Shown: positions 34,763 to 43,893 of the stretch, one piece after another | How the letters are laid out: the number at the start of each line of letters is the position of its first letter | Numbering within the stretch: position 1 is the stretch's first letter | DNA from: CAVTSA01 sp963790575 | Lineage (GTDB): Bacteria; Chloroflexota; Dormibacteria; Dormibacterales; Dormibacteraceae | Reading direction: 5' to 3' | Assembly: GCA_963790575.1 (NCBI GenBank) | Contig: CAWBPD010000001.1 | Coordinates: forward strand, 1-64,000 | Length of the DNA: 64,000 nt | Notes under the pieces: model-generated | The model's database searches: none | Seen by the model: only the letters and a program-made list of their open reading frames with translations | What the model was told of the DNA's origin: nothing | Made by a program: the position numbers and the translations under genes

Positions 34763-35908
34763 GTGGGAGGCACCTTCCTGAATCTGGGCTGCCGCACCAA
34801 TGCGGCCGAGACCGACGAGGTGGCGGCGCTGCTCCAGGACGCGGACAACTTCGTGGTCGTCAACTCCTGCACGGTGACCCGCAACGCGGACCGCGACACC
34901 CGGCACGCCGTCGCCCGGGCGCGGCGCGAGCACCCGGGCGCGGCAGTACTGCTGCTCGGCTGCTACGTCGATGCCCACCCCGGGGACACGTTGGGCGCCG
35001 ACGCCGCCATCCCCAACCACTGGAAGCAGGCGCCGCTGGGCCTGGAGGGGCGCCTGGAGCCGCCCGGGGTGCGGCGCTCGCGCTACGTGCTCAAGGTCCA
35101 GGACGGCTGCGACAACCGCTGCACCTTCTGCATCGTGTGGCAGACGCGAGGGCGTTCCGTCACGAGGGTGCTGCCCTACCTGCAGTCGCGCGCGCGGGCG
35201 GCGGCTCAGGCCGGATACCGGGAGATCGTCCTCACCGGCATCGATCTCGGCTCGTACCGCGGCGGCCTGGCGCCGTTGGTGCGGCGGCTGGTGGAGGCGG
35301 CGGCGCCGGCGCGGATCCGGCTCTCCTCGATCGATCCCTCGCACCTGGACGAGGAGGTGGCGTCGCTGTTCTCGCTGCCCGGCGTCTGCCCTCACCTTCA
35401 CCTGCCCCTGCAATCGGGCTCCGACCGCGTGCTGGCCCGGATGCGCCGCCGCTACGACCTCGCCCGCTTCCGCCGGGCGGTGGAGCTGGCGCGGGCCGTA
35501 CACCCCGACCTCGCGCTCACCGGCGACGTCATGGTCGGATTCCCGGGCGAGACCGAGGATGATTTCCGCGCCACCCAAAAAGCCGTCTCCTGGGCCGGGT
35601 TCATGGACCTCCACGTGTTCCGCTTCTCGCCCCGGCCCCGGACGGCGGCGGCGCGTTATCCGGACCAGGTGCCGCGCGAGGTGGCTCACCGGCGTTCGGG
35701 GGCCCTGATCGAGCAGGCGCACCGGCAGCACGCGAGCTACGCCGCCCGCCTGAGGGGGCATCCCGTGCACCCGATCTGGGATCGCACCCAGGGCGAGCGC
35801 ATCAAGGGAGTGACCGAGTACTATCTTCAGGTCACGGCTGCCGCGGACGGCCGGCGGGCGGGCCAGCTGGAGGAGCTGGTCTGGCCTGTCTTGCCCGGTC
35901 AGGGGTGA
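34763..35908 (+). CDS. mtaB: tRNA (t6A37) methylthiotransferase, MtaB type
   Basis: 381 aa radical-SAM methylthiotransferase. The UPF0004 domain supplies C10, C36 and C67 for one [4Fe-4S] cluster. The radical-SAM cluster is C116, C120 and C123 (CDNRCTFC). The chain ends with a short TRAM-like strand region. The motif set and length (shorter than MiaB or RimO) favour MtaB, which makes ms2t6A37 in tRNA. MiaB or RimO identity is less likely but cannot be excluded by eye. It appears cotranscribed with lepA (1-nt gap). Confidence 0.85.
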   Translation: MGGTFLNLGCRTNAAETDEVAALLQDADNFVVVNSCTVTRNADRDTRHAVARARREHPGAAVLLLGCYVDAHPGDTLGADAAIPNHWKQAPLGLEGRLEPPGVRRSRYVLKVQDGCDNRCTFCIVWQTRGRSVTRVLPYLQSRARAAAQAGYREIVLTGIDLGSYRGGLAPLVRRLVEAAAPARIRLSSIDPSHLDEEVASLFSLPGVCPHLHLPLQSGSDRVLARMRRRYDLARFRRAVELARAVHPDLALTGDVMVGFPGETEDDFRATQKAVSWAGFMDLHVFRFSPRPRTAAARYPDQVPREVAHRRSGALIEQAHRQHASYAARLRGHPVHPIWDRTQGERIKGVTEYYLQVTAAADGRRAGQLEELVWPVLPGQG

Positions 35909-36256
35909 TGCCGGCGGCGGAGTGAGGGGCGACGGCGCCCAATCGCCCGGATCGTGGAGCTAGGCACGGGCCTTCAAGGGCTTGGGCTTGCGGACGTTGG
36001 ATCCTCCGATCGAGAATTCCGACCGTCGTCGCTTGGGAAAGCTGAGCATCCGGTTGTTCCGCGGACACGGTTGGCAACCGCTTACAGGCAGCCAGAGGAC
36101 ATCGGGTGGCCGACGGCCGGCCGAATGGAATTCAGTTCTGGGTCAATTGAGGAGCCGGCGAGCGGACGGACCGTGTCCGGCGCCAAGGCCGGGAAAAGGG
36201 GCCGACTGACTTCGGGTCATGAAAACCAAGCCAGCAATCCGTTATGCTCCATCCTC
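35909..36256. other. Intergenic region, no gene seen
   Basis: 348 bp with no supported gene. An in-frame extension of ftsE is open through part of it, but codon use and content do not look coding. TATGCT at 36243-36248 is a probable -10 hexamer for the ftsE operon. A GC-rich segment near 36105-36130 could fold but has no T-tract. Confidence 0.5.
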
Positions 36257-37039
36257 GTGCTCATAGGGGTAGATGGGCATCTGGGCCAACGGCCCGCGCC
36301 CGAACGTCTACAGAAGTTTTTGTCCCGCGCTCCGGCGCGGCCTCGGTCCAGGGCCTCTCACGGGTCCCCCGGGGCAGTTGAACTCCAGGAGGTGGCCGCT
36401 GGTTACGCACGATCACCAGTTTTCTCCCGGCTCGATCTTTCGATCGATCCTGGGGAGTTCGCGTACATCGTGGGTCCTTCGGGGGCAGGGAAGTCGACCC
36501 TCCTGAAGCTGCTCTACGGCGTCATCCGACCCAAGTCGGGCTCGATCGTGGTCGACGGGATCCCGGTGCATCGCCTGAAGAGCTGGCAGACGGCCTCGAT
36601 CCGTCGCCGGGTCGGCTGCGTCTTCCAGCAGTACGAGCTGCTGCCGCACCTGACCGCGCTCGAGAACGTCGTGCTTCCGCTGCAGCTGGCGCATCCCCGG
36701 ATTCGGAACCCGCGCGGGTACGCGATGGACGCGCTCGAGCTGGTCGGGCTCAAGGACAAGCTGAACGAGCCGCCGAACCACCTCTCCGGAGGTCAGCAGC
36801 AGCGGGTTGCGATCGCACGGGCGGTCGCGCACCAGCCACGGGTACTCCTCGCCGACGAGCCCACCGGGAACGTCGACAGTGAGGTGTCGGCCGGGATCAT
36901 GGAGCTGTTCGGTCAGCTCAACGAAGAGCTGGGGAGCACGGTGCTGATGGCCACCCACGACGAGTGGGTGCTGGACAAGTACCCGGCCCGCGTGATCCGC
37001 CTCCGCACGGGGTCTCTGCCACAGCGAGTGGCCTTGTGA
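36257..37039 (+). CDS. ftsE: Cell-division ABC ATPase FtsE
   Basis: 260 aa. Walker A is GPSGAGKST, the signature is LSGGQQQRVAIARA, Walker B is VLLADEPTGN and the H-loop is MATHDEW. FtsE powers FtsX to activate a periplasmic cell-wall hydrolase during division. The GTG at 36257 is chosen because TATGCT lies 8 nt upstream, matching other leaderless genes here. The result is a roughly 40-residue lead before the usual VELQEVAAGY start. TTG 36320 is an alternative that gives a more typical length. Confidence 0.9.
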   Translation: MLIGVDGHLGQRPAPERLQKFLSRAPARPRSRASHGSPGAVELQEVAAGYARSPVFSRLDLSIDPGEFAYIVGPSGAGKSTLLKLLYGVIRPKSGSIVVDGIPVHRLKSWQTASIRRRVGCVFQQYELLPHLTALENVVLPLQLAHPRIRNPRGYAMDALELVGLKDKLNEPPNHLSGGQQQRVAIARAVAHQPRVLLADEPTGNVDSEVSAGIMELFGQLNEELGSTVLMATHDEWVLDKYPARVIRLRTGSLPQRVAL

Positions 37040-37100
37040 AGGAGTCGGGCAATAGCTTCGTGAGGGAGTCGGGAGAGAAGAGAGGGGAGGAAGGTATCTA

Positions 37101-38009
37101 GTGGCCAGTCGACCTGGCACACTCTCGTGGGCTCCTCGCTACACGAGTGGTGTCCTTGCTTACTGCGGGAGGTGCTTTCGAGCCCGCCTTCTGCCCTGGA
37201 TCGGGACCACGCTCGCGATCGGCGTCATCCTCGCCGTGGCGGCGAACACCGAGTTGGTGTTGGTCCTGGCCCAGCGCAGCCTGGCGGCGCAGGCGCGCAG
37301 CGCCTCCCAGTTCCAGGTCTTCCTGGCGGGCAACGCGAGCCCGCAGCAGGTCCAGACCCTCGAGGGCCAGATCGCAAAGCTGAAGGGCGTCCGCGGCGTG
37401 CACTACGTCTCCAAGGCGCAGGCGCTGGCCCAGGCGCAGCAGAACCCCGCCATCTCGGCAATCGGTTCCGCGGCCGACAACCCCTATCCGGCCAGTCTCA
37501 TGGTCAACCTGCAGAGCCCGGCCGCCGCGGCGCGGGTGACGACGGCGGCGCTGAAGAGCCCGGCGGTGGACAAGTCGCTGCCCACCAGCTACACACCGCA
37601 TGAGGCCAGGCGCCTCACCGCGGCGCTCAATTGGGCCAACGGCATCGTGATCGGGATCGGGATCGCCGCGCTCCTGATCGCGTCGCTGATCTCGATGGTT
37701 CTGATCCGCGCGGAGGTCCGCTCCCGCCGGGCGGAGCTCCGGATTCTGTCGCTGGTGGGGGCACCGCGTCAGGTGATCCGGCTCCCGCTCCTGGTCGAAT
37801 CACTGTCGCTCGCCGTCGCCGGCACCGTGCTGGCGGTCGCGACCCTGGTCGTGGTCGGCACCAAGCTGGTGGTGGGGACCAACACCTACCTGCCGTTCCT
37901 GCAACTGGCAGCGCCGAACGTGACGCTCATGCAGATCAGCCTGGCCACGCTCATCGGCAGCACGGTCACCCTCGGCGTCTGCAGCCTGCTCGTGAGGTTG
38001 CCACGATGA
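37101..38009 (+). CDS. ftsX: Cell-division membrane protein FtsX
   Basis: 302 aa, four transmembrane helices: one near 32-52, an extracellular loop (about 55-175) and three in the C-terminal half (about 183-210, 232-258 and 275-297). RAEVRSRRAELRILSLVGAPRQVIRLPLLVE is the cytoplasmic coupling segment of FtsX/MacB-type permeases. The GTG start follows GGGGAGGAAGG. It overlaps the hydrolase gene by 4 bp (ATGA), implying coupled synthesis of the FtsEX complex and its effector. Confidence 0.92.
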   Translation: MASRPGTLSWAPRYTSGVLAYCGRCFRARLLPWIGTTLAIGVILAVAANTELVLVLAQRSLAAQARSASQFQVFLAGNASPQQVQTLEGQIAKLKGVRGVHYVSKAQALAQAQQNPAISAIGSAADNPYPASLMVNLQSPAAAARVTTAALKSPAVDKSLPTSYTPHEARRLTAALNWANGIVIGIGIAALLIASLISMVLIRAEVRSRRAELRILSLVGAPRQVIRLPLLVESLSLAVAGTVLAVATLVVVGTKLVVGTNTYLPFLQLAAPNVTLMQISLATLIGSTVTLGVCSLLVRLPR

Positions 38010-39028
38010 TCCGATCCTTGAGATTGCTCGCCGCGCTCGCCACCGCCTTGGTGCTGGGCGCGATCACCATGCAGCCGGCCTTCGCGGCCGCCCGTACCGG
38101 GACCCCGACGCCGGGGCAGGATCAGAGTCAGCAGCTGTCGGCGCTGCTCCAGCAGCTCCAGCAGCAGCAGAACACCGTGAACTCTCTCGCCACGCAGGTG
38201 GAGAGTGAGCAGGCGACGGTCAGCACGCTCAACGCCAAGGTCTCCGAGGACAAGAAGCAGGAGGCCGTGCTGAACAAGCAGATGGACACTGTGGCCCGGA
38301 TCGAGTACGAGCGGCCGGCGCTGACGTTGACCACGGTGCTGGACGCCAGGAACCTGGGCCAGTTGCTCAGCGGTGTCGCTCAAGCCCGTCTGATCGCCAA
38401 GCAGCAGAAGTCCCTGTTCAACGCCGCCACCGCGCTGAAGGCCAAGGATCAGCAGGATCAGGCGGCGTCCCAGGCGCAGCTGGACAAGATCTCCAAGCAG
38501 AAGGCACAGGCGACCGCGATCGCGGCCACCACGCAGGACGAGATCACCACGCTCCAGGACGAGCAGGCTCAGCAACAAGCTCAGCAGCAGCAAGCTCAGC
38601 AGCAGCCGGCCGCGGCAGCGACGACAAGCACTCCGTCGCGGCCGGCCGCCCCGCTCGCCACCGCGAGCGCGCCGGCGGTCACCGCGTCGGCTCAGATCAC
38701 GCTCCAGCCGGGCCCCTCCAACCCCAACCGCTTCGACCCCGGCCAGTGCACCTGGTACGTGGCGCAGATCTACAGCATCCCCTGGATGGGCAACGCCAAC
38801 GAGTGGCCGGCGAGTGCGGCGGCTGCCGGTCAGGCCGAAGGGATGACCCCGGTGGTGGGGGCGATCATGGAGAGCGCCGACAGCGGGTATGGTCACGTCT
38901 CGGTGGTGACCGCGGTGGCGGACAACAACGACTGGACCGTGACCGAGATGAACTACATGGGTCCGTTTGTGACCGACACGCGCCAGGTCAGCAGGGGATC
39001 CTCGAACCTGGTCACCTTCATCTACTAG
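38006..39028 (+). CDS. PcsB-like secreted CHAP peptidoglycan hydrolase
   Basis: 340 aa. A Sec signal peptide (about 1-28, ending PAFAA), a long Gln-rich coiled coil (about 38-200), a Pro/Ala/Thr linker (about 200-235) and a C-terminal CHAP domain are seen. Catalytic C248 (GQCTWY) and H297 (GYGHVSVV) are intact, with E314 as a probable third residue. The coiled coil plus CHAP layout and the position right after ftsX match the streptococcal PcsB partner that FtsEX activates. It would cleave septal peptidoglycan. Confidence 0.9.
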   Translation: MIRSLRLLAALATALVLGAITMQPAFAAARTGTPTPGQDQSQQLSALLQQLQQQQNTVNSLATQVESEQATVSTLNAKVSEDKKQEAVLNKQMDTVARIEYERPALTLTTVLDARNLGQLLSGVAQARLIAKQQKSLFNAATALKAKDQQDQAASQAQLDKISKQKAQATAIAATTQDEITTLQDEQAQQQAQQQQAQQQPAAAATTSTPSRPAAPLATASAPAVTASAQITLQPGPSNPNRFDPGQCTWYVAQIYSIPWMGNANEWPASAAAAGQAEGMTPVVGAIMESADSGYGHVSVVTAVADNNDWTVTEMNYMGPFVTDTRQVSRGSSNLVTFIY

Positions 39029-39033
39029 CCGGG

Positions 39034-40020
39034 ATGTCGCCGGGCCCGGGCGCGCGATCGGTACGCGTGCCCACGCCCGGCGACCTTTCCCGCGCCTGGG
39101 AGATCGTCGCCGGCGCGCTGCCGCCGTCGCCGCTGCTGCCGCTGGAGGGGGGCCTGTTCGCCAAGTTGGAGACGCGCCAGCCCACTGGTTCCTTCAAGGT
39201 GCGGGGAGCCCTGGCTGCACTGAGCCGCCTCTCGGCCGGCGCCCACGCGGTCGCCGCGAGCGCCGGGAACCACGCCCTGGGCGTGGCGTGGGCGGCGGAG
39301 CGGCTGGGCGTGCCCGCCACCATCGTGGTGCCGACCACGGCGTCGGCGGCCAAGCGGGGGGCTCTGCGCCGCTACCCGGTGGGCCTGATCGAACACGGCG
39401 CCGCCTATGAGGCGGCCGAGAACCACGCGCTCACCCTGGCCGTCGAGGGCGGGGTCTACGTCTCGCCATACAACGATCCCGACGTCATCGCCGGACAGGC
39501 GACGATCGGGTCTGAGCTGGACGTGCAGCTCGGCCCCGGCCCGCTCACGATCGTCTGCCCGGTCGGCGGTGGCGGGCTGTGCGCGGGCCTCGCGCTGTGG
39601 GCTCGTGGACGGCCGGGGACGTCGGTGGTCGGTGTCGAGGTGGAACGCTCGACGGCGGTCTCGGCCTCGGTCCGTGCCGGTCGCGTGGTGGAGGTGCTGG
39701 TCGAGCCGACGCTGGCCGACGGGCTGGCGGGCAACCTGGAGGCGGACTCGATCACCCCGGTGCTGATCTCCGCCGCCGGCGTGCACCTGGTCACGGTCAG
39801 CGAGGAGCAGCTGATCAGCGCGCTCCGCACGGTAGTCCTGGACCTCGGCCTGACGGTGGAAGGCGCGGCCGCGGCGCCGGTGGCGGCCCTGCTCGCCGGA
39901 CTCGTCCCCTCGGCACCGCGCACGGTGCTGATCCTGACCGGGCGCAACATCGCGGCGCCCACCCTGGCGTCGGTGCTCACGCGCGACGTCGCGGATGGGG
40001 GGACATTGCCGGCGATATAA
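39034..40020 (+). CDS. Threonine/serine dehydratase-like PLP enzyme
   Basis: 328 aa fold-type II PLP enzyme. TGSFKVRGAL places the PLP lysine at K55, SAGNHALG binds the cofactor, and CPVGGGGLCAG is the phosphate-binding glycine loop. It would deaminate threonine or serine to a 2-oxo acid (catabolic type, as there is no C-terminal regulatory ACT domain). The ATG at 39034 lies 5 nt after the CHAP gene stop. Racemase activity is possible for this family. A repeat-filled intergenic zone follows. Confidence 0.85.
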   Translation: MSPGPGARSVRVPTPGDLSRAWEIVAGALPPSPLLPLEGGLFAKLETRQPTGSFKVRGALAALSRLSAGAHAVAASAGNHALGVAWAAERLGVPATIVVPTTASAAKRGALRRYPVGLIEHGAAYEAAENHALTLAVEGGVYVSPYNDPDVIAGQATIGSELDVQLGPGPLTIVCPVGGGGLCAGLALWARGRPGTSVVGVEVERSTAVSASVRAGRVVEVLVEPTLADGLAGNLEADSITPVLISAAGVHLVTVSEEQLISALRTVVLDLGLTVEGAAAAPVAALLAGLVPSAPRTVLILTGRNIAAPTLASVLTRDVADGGTLPAI

Positions 40021-40733
40021 CGCTATCCGGGCCCGGATGGAGTGCGGTTGCCGGCGATGTAACCCTTTCCCGGCCACGGCTGACCTCGGAGCGACGTCGC
40101 GCTGGGCGCGAGCGCTGCGCGCACGAGGGTGTAGGGACCGGGTGGTGCTGGTTGTGGGGTTTCGATTGTTTTTCTTGGGTGGCTCCGCCCCCAAACCCCC
40201 GCGGCGGCGCTTGCCGGCTGCGGGGCGAGGGCTGAAGTCGGGGCTAAGGGCTGACCTCGGAGCGACGTCGCGCTGCGGCGCGAGCGCTTCGCGCACGAAG
40301 GTTGAGGGTACGGGTGGTGCGGGTTGCGGGGTTGCGATTGTTCTTCTTGGGTGGCTCCGCCCCCAAACCCCCGCGGCGGCGCTTGCCAGCTGCGGGGCGA
40401 GCGCTGAAGTCGGGGCTAACGGCTGACCTGGGAGCAACGTCGCGCTGGGGCGCGAGCGCTGCGCGCACGAAGGGGGGAGGGACCGGGTGGTGCTGGTTGT
40501 GGGGTTTCGATTGTTTTTCTTGGGTGGCTTCGCCCCCAAACCCCCGCGGCGGCGCTTGCCGCCGAGCCCTGCCGGGCCCGCAGTGGTTGCCGCTCTTGCG
40601 GAGGTCGTGCCGGCTCGCTTCGGGCTGGCGCCCGAGCTGCGCCCGCTTGTGCGTGACCACGGGGCTCCTGCGGGGGCTCAAAGGTGGGCCGCTGGTGGCG
40701 ACTGGTGCTACGTGCGGGCGCGGGACTGAGGGG
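40021..40733. other. Repeat-rich intergenic zone, no gene
   Basis: 713 bp without a supported gene. A short repeat (TTGCCGGCGATRTAAC) occurs at about 40008 (over the end of the dehydratase) and 40049. It is followed by three copies of a 171-bp unit (40079-40560). The last 170 bp before the MDMPI gene are unique and show no motif. Open frames crossing the repeats are low-complexity Gly/Pro/Arg strings and look non-coding. Confidence 0.6.
40079..40560 (+). repeat. Three tandem copies of a ~171-bp unit
   Basis: Copies begin at GCTGACCT in 40079, 40250 and 40422, and the third is cut short near 40560. They are alike but not identical, so the array is not brand new. Each unit carries GCGCGAGCGCT near its start, then TTTCTTGGGTGGCTCCGCC and CCCCCAAACCCCCGCGG. 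This last part can form a hairpin (TTGGGTGGC with GCCCCCAA). Confidence 0.85.
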
Positions 40734-41444
40734 CTAGAGCCAGGCGGGGAGTGGGGGGAGGGGGGCGCGGTCGGGGCGGGCGACGGGGCCCGGGCGTCCG
40801 CTCAGCCAGCAGGCGACGGCGGCGGGGGGGCCGGTTACACGGATCGGGGAGCCGGCGCCGGGCACCTCCATCACGCCGGCGCCGGTGTCGATGGACAGCG
40901 CCGGCATGCCGGGGCGGTTGGAAAGGTCGTGGACCAGCTCCTCCAGGAGGCGGGCCGCGAACCCGTCCGGCAGGTCCCGGTAGGTCGCCCCTACGTCCAG
41001 GTCGAGCGCGTGCAGCCAGACTTCGCGGGCTCGCATCCAGGGCAGGAAGGACGCACTCACCTCTTGGTGAGGGGTGCGCACCCGCGCTGACCAGGCCGCC
41101 CCGGAGAGGCCGGCGAACGCGGCGGCCAGCCGGCGCGAAGCCTCCCGCACGTCCGCCTCCTGCTCCTCCAGACTCCTCCTCGCTCCTGCCTCGATGTCCT
41201 GGTTGCGGGGGTGCCGTTCGCCGTACATCGCCTCCTCGACGCCGGTCCGCGCCCACCCGGCCAGGCGCGCGACCCCGTCGGCGTTGCGGGCCACATGGGT
41301 GATCACGTGGCCCCGCGTCCAGCCAGGCAAGAGAGACGCCTGGTGGACCGAGTCCTGGTCCAGCCTTCCGACCTGGGCGAGGAAGAACTCCGTCGCCTGT
41401 CCGGCCAGGCGGAGGTTGTCGTCGATCGCGGCGCTATCGGTCAT
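40734..41444 (-). CDS. DinB-like mycothiol-dependent maleylpyruvate isomerase family protein
   Basis: 236 aa. The MDMPI N-terminal DinB fold is shown by GWTRGHVITHVARNADG and MRAREVWLHALDLD. The metal triad H50, E141, H145 has the same spacing as the known H52/E144/H148. A C-terminal SCP2-like domain (about 155-236) follows. The family uses mycothiol or related thiols for isomerase or transferase reactions, though many members are of unknown substrate. Its ATG overlaps the aminotransferase stop (ATGA). Confidence 0.85.
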   Translation of the reverse strand: MTDSAAIDDNLRLAGQATEFFLAQVGRLDQDSVHQASLLPGWTRGHVITHVARNADGVARLAGWARTGVEEAMYGERHPRNQDIEAGARRSLEEQEADVREASRRLAAAFAGLSGAAWSARVRTPHQEVSASFLPWMRAREVWLHALDLDVGATYRDLPDGFAARLLEELVHDLSNRPGMPALSIDTGAGVMEVPGAGSPIRVTGPPAAVACWLSGRPGPVARPDRAPLPPLPAWL

Positions 41445-42589
41445 CGGTTCGACCTCCTACCCCCTATCGCATCGCGCGCGAGGCTCGGGGTGATCCGCTG
41501 CAACGCTTCCGCCAACCGGTCGGGGTCCAGCGCGTAGGTGAGCCGCACGAAGTCGCGATGCCCGAAGGCGCTGCCCGGAGCCAGCAGCACGCCGGCCCGG
41601 TCGCGCAGTTCGGCCACCCACCGGTCGCCGTCGGTTCCGATGGGAAGTTGCAGGAACGCGAAGGCGGCCGCCTCGGGTGGCGTCCACCGCAGCGCCGAGC
41701 CGTCGTCCTCGAGCCAGGCGCGGAGCGTGCCCAGCCCCTGCTCGATGAGTCCTCGCGTCCGTGCCAGCAGGCGTTCCCGGAGAGGAGCCGCCAGGACCTG
41801 CTCCCCGATCGCCATGCTGGGTCCGGCGGCCGAGATGGCCGCGTATTCATGCCGCCGCCACAGCGCCTGTGTGAGCTCGGGCGTGCTCACCGTCCAGCCC
41901 AGCCTCAGCCCCGGCATCCCGTAGGCCTTGGAGAGGGACCCCAGCACCACTGTCTTCTGGCCCGGCTGGAAGAGGCTGGGGCGCTCCGTCCCGTCGTGCT
42001 CGGTGCCCCGGTAGACCTCGTCGACGAGGAGGGTCGCGCCCACCGATCGCGCCCGCTCCCGAATCAGGTCCAGCTCGGCCGGCCGCAGGACGCGTCCGGT
42101 GGGATTGTTCGGGTTGCAGATCGCGACCACCCTGGTCGCGGACAGAACCGCGCTTTGCAGCGAGGCCTCATCGAGCGCCCAGTTCCGGGCCGGGTCGAGC
42201 CTGAACGTCCGCACCCGGCAGCCCCGGTTGCGCAACAGCCCTTCCACCTGGGGATAGGAGGGCGTCAGCACGCACACTTCGTCACCCGGGCGGGTGAGTG
42301 CCTCCACCGCCAGCAGCCCGGCCTCGGCGGCGCCGACGGTGACCAGCACGCCTTCGAGGCGGGCTCCCGGGTGCAGCGCTGCGATCCGCTCCCGCAGGGC
42401 AGCGGTGCCCTGGACCTCGGGATAGTGCAGCGAACCGTCGAGGAGCGGCGCCAGGTCCGCACCCAGCGCCTCCAGCTCGCGCAGTGTCGGCGCCCGCACG
42501 CCGCTGTCGGCCAGGTTGTGGGTGACGCCGCGCTCCCACCGCGACTGCCATTCCTCGAGCTGGAAGGGTGTGAAGTCGGGCAGCGTCAT
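41441..42589 (-). CDS. Class I/II PLP aminotransferase
   Basis: 382 aa fold-type I PLP enzyme. CNPNNPTGRV (158-167), D190 in LLVDEVYRG and the lysine K221 in SLSKAYGMPGLRLGW are present. The N-terminal pattern (NLADSGVRAPTLREL) resembles aminotransferases near capreomycidine-synthase-like and L-amino-acid groups; substrate unknown. The downstream MDMPI-like gene is coupled through ATGA. It is divergent from glgC with 56 bp between starts. Confidence 0.85.
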   Translation of the reverse strand: MTLPDFTPFQLEEWQSRWERGVTHNLADSGVRAPTLRELEALGADLAPLLDGSLHYPEVQGTAALRERIAALHPGARLEGVLVTVGAAEAGLLAVEALTRPGDEVCVLTPSYPQVEGLLRNRGCRVRTFRLDPARNWALDEASLQSAVLSATRVVAICNPNNPTGRVLRPAELDLIRERARSVGATLLVDEVYRGTEHDGTERPSLFQPGQKTVVLGSLSKAYGMPGLRLGWTVSTPELTQALWRRHEYAAISAAGPSMAIGEQVLAAPLRERLLARTRGLIEQGLGTLRAWLEDDGSALRWTPPEAAAFAFLQLPIGTDGDRWVAELRDRAGVLLAPGSAFGHRDFVRLTYALDPDRLAEALQRITPSLARDAIGGRRSNR

Positions 42590-42645
42590 GGTGCCTCCGC
42601 GATGGGGGGTGGAGAACTGATATCCGGCTGGCCGATGATAGCCCC

Positions 42646-43893
42646 ATGCTGCCGCACGAGTCTCGCCTCCTGGGCATGGTGCTGGCCGGCGGTGAAGGGA
42701 AGCGATTGATGCCGCTGACGGCCGACCGCGCCAAGCCGGCGGTGCCCTTCGGCGGCACCTACCGTCTGATCGACTTCGCGCTCTCCAACCTGGTCAACGC
42801 TGGGGTGCACCGCATCGCGGTCCTGACCCAGTACAAGAGCCACAGCCTGGACCGCCACATCTCCCTGACCTGGAGCCTGTCGCCAATACTCGGGAATTAC
42901 GTCACCACGGTGCCGGCCCAGATGCGGGTGGGGCCGCGGTGGTTCCAGGGTTCGGCGGACGCGGTCTTTCAGAACCTGAACCTGATCCGGGACGACCGGC
43001 CCGACCACATCTTCCTGTTCGGCGCCGATCACATCTATCGCATGGATCCCCGCCAGATGCTGCGATTCCACCAGGAGAAGGGGGCGGGTCTGACGCTGGC
43101 CGGGATCCGGGTCCCGATCGCGGAGGCGTCCGCCTTCGGCATCATCGACACCGAGCGCGACGGCCGCGTCAAGTCGTTCCTGGAGAAGCCGGAGCGCCCA
43201 CCCTCAGTGCCCGGCGACCCCTCGGTGGCCTATGCCTCGATGGGCATCTACATCTTCACCACCAAGGCGCTGGTCGACGCCGTCACCGAGGACGAGAAGA
43301 GCGACTCGTCAAGGCACGACATCGGCGGCAGCATCGTGCCCATGCTGGTGGAGCGGGGGCAGGCCTTCTGCTACGACTTCATGGAGAACCGGGTGCCGGG
43401 GGTCTCCGGCAAGGAGGCCGGCTACTGGCGCGACGTCGGGGACCTGGACGCCTTCTACGAGGCCTCGATGGACCTGGTCGCGCCGGACCCGGCCTTCAAC
43501 CTCTACAACCGGGAGTGGCCCATGCTGACCTTTGCGCCGCAGCGACCGCCGGCCAAGTTCGTCTTCGACGAGGAGGGACGGCGAGGGTCGGCCACCGATT
43601 CGCTGGTCTCGGCGGGCGCGATCGTGAGCGGCGCCCACGTGCGCCGCTCGGTGCTCTCGCCCGACGTCTTCGTCCACAGCTACGCCAGCGTGGACGGGGC
43701 GGTGCTGATGGACGGGGTCGAGGTGGGGCGCCACGCGGTGGTCCGCAACGCGATCGTCGACAAGAATGTGCGCATCGCGCCGGGAGCGCGCATCGGGGTC
43801 GACCTCGAGCGAGATCGAGCGCGCTTTCACGTCTCGCGGCAGGGCATCGTCGCCATCCCTAAGGACGCGGTGATCCCGGCGGACGGCGACTGA
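42646..43893 (+). CDS. glgC: Glucose-1-phosphate adenylyltransferase
   Basis: 415 aa. It makes ADP-glucose from ATP and glucose 1-phosphate for glycogen or glucan synthesis. VLAGGEGKRLMPLTADRAKPAVPFGG is the nucleotide-binding start, followed by FLFGADHIYRMD, SFLEKPE and the C-terminal left-handed beta-helix repeats (about 310-400). Length is standard. GATGAT lies 6 nt before the ATG. Its TGA shares a base with the next ATG (TGATG), coupling it to the glycogen synthase. Confidence 0.96.
   Translation: MLPHESRLLGMVLAGGEGKRLMPLTADRAKPAVPFGGTYRLIDFALSNLVNAGVHRIAVLTQYKSHSLDRHISLTWSLSPILGNYVTTVPAQMRVGPRWFQGSADAVFQNLNLIRDDRPDHIFLFGADHIYRMDPRQMLRFHQEKGAGLTLAGIRVPIAEASAFGIIDTERDGRVKSFLEKPERPPSVPGDPSVAYASMGIYIFTTKALVDAVTEDEKSDSSRHDIGGSIVPMLVERGQAFCYDFMENRVPGVSGKEAGYWRDVGDLDAFYEASMDLVAPDPAFNLYNREWPMLTFAPQRPPAKFVFDEEGRRGSATDSLVSAGAIVSGAHVRRSVLSPDVFVHSYASVDGAVLMDGVEVGRHAVVRNAIVDKNVRIAPGARIGVDLERDRARFHVSRQGIVAIPKDAVIPADGD

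Noticed and set aside
40302..41090. 262-codon open frame through the 171-bp repeats
   Set aside because: Gly/Arg/Pro low complexity with repeat-driven periodicity, and it runs antisense into the MDMPI-like gene.
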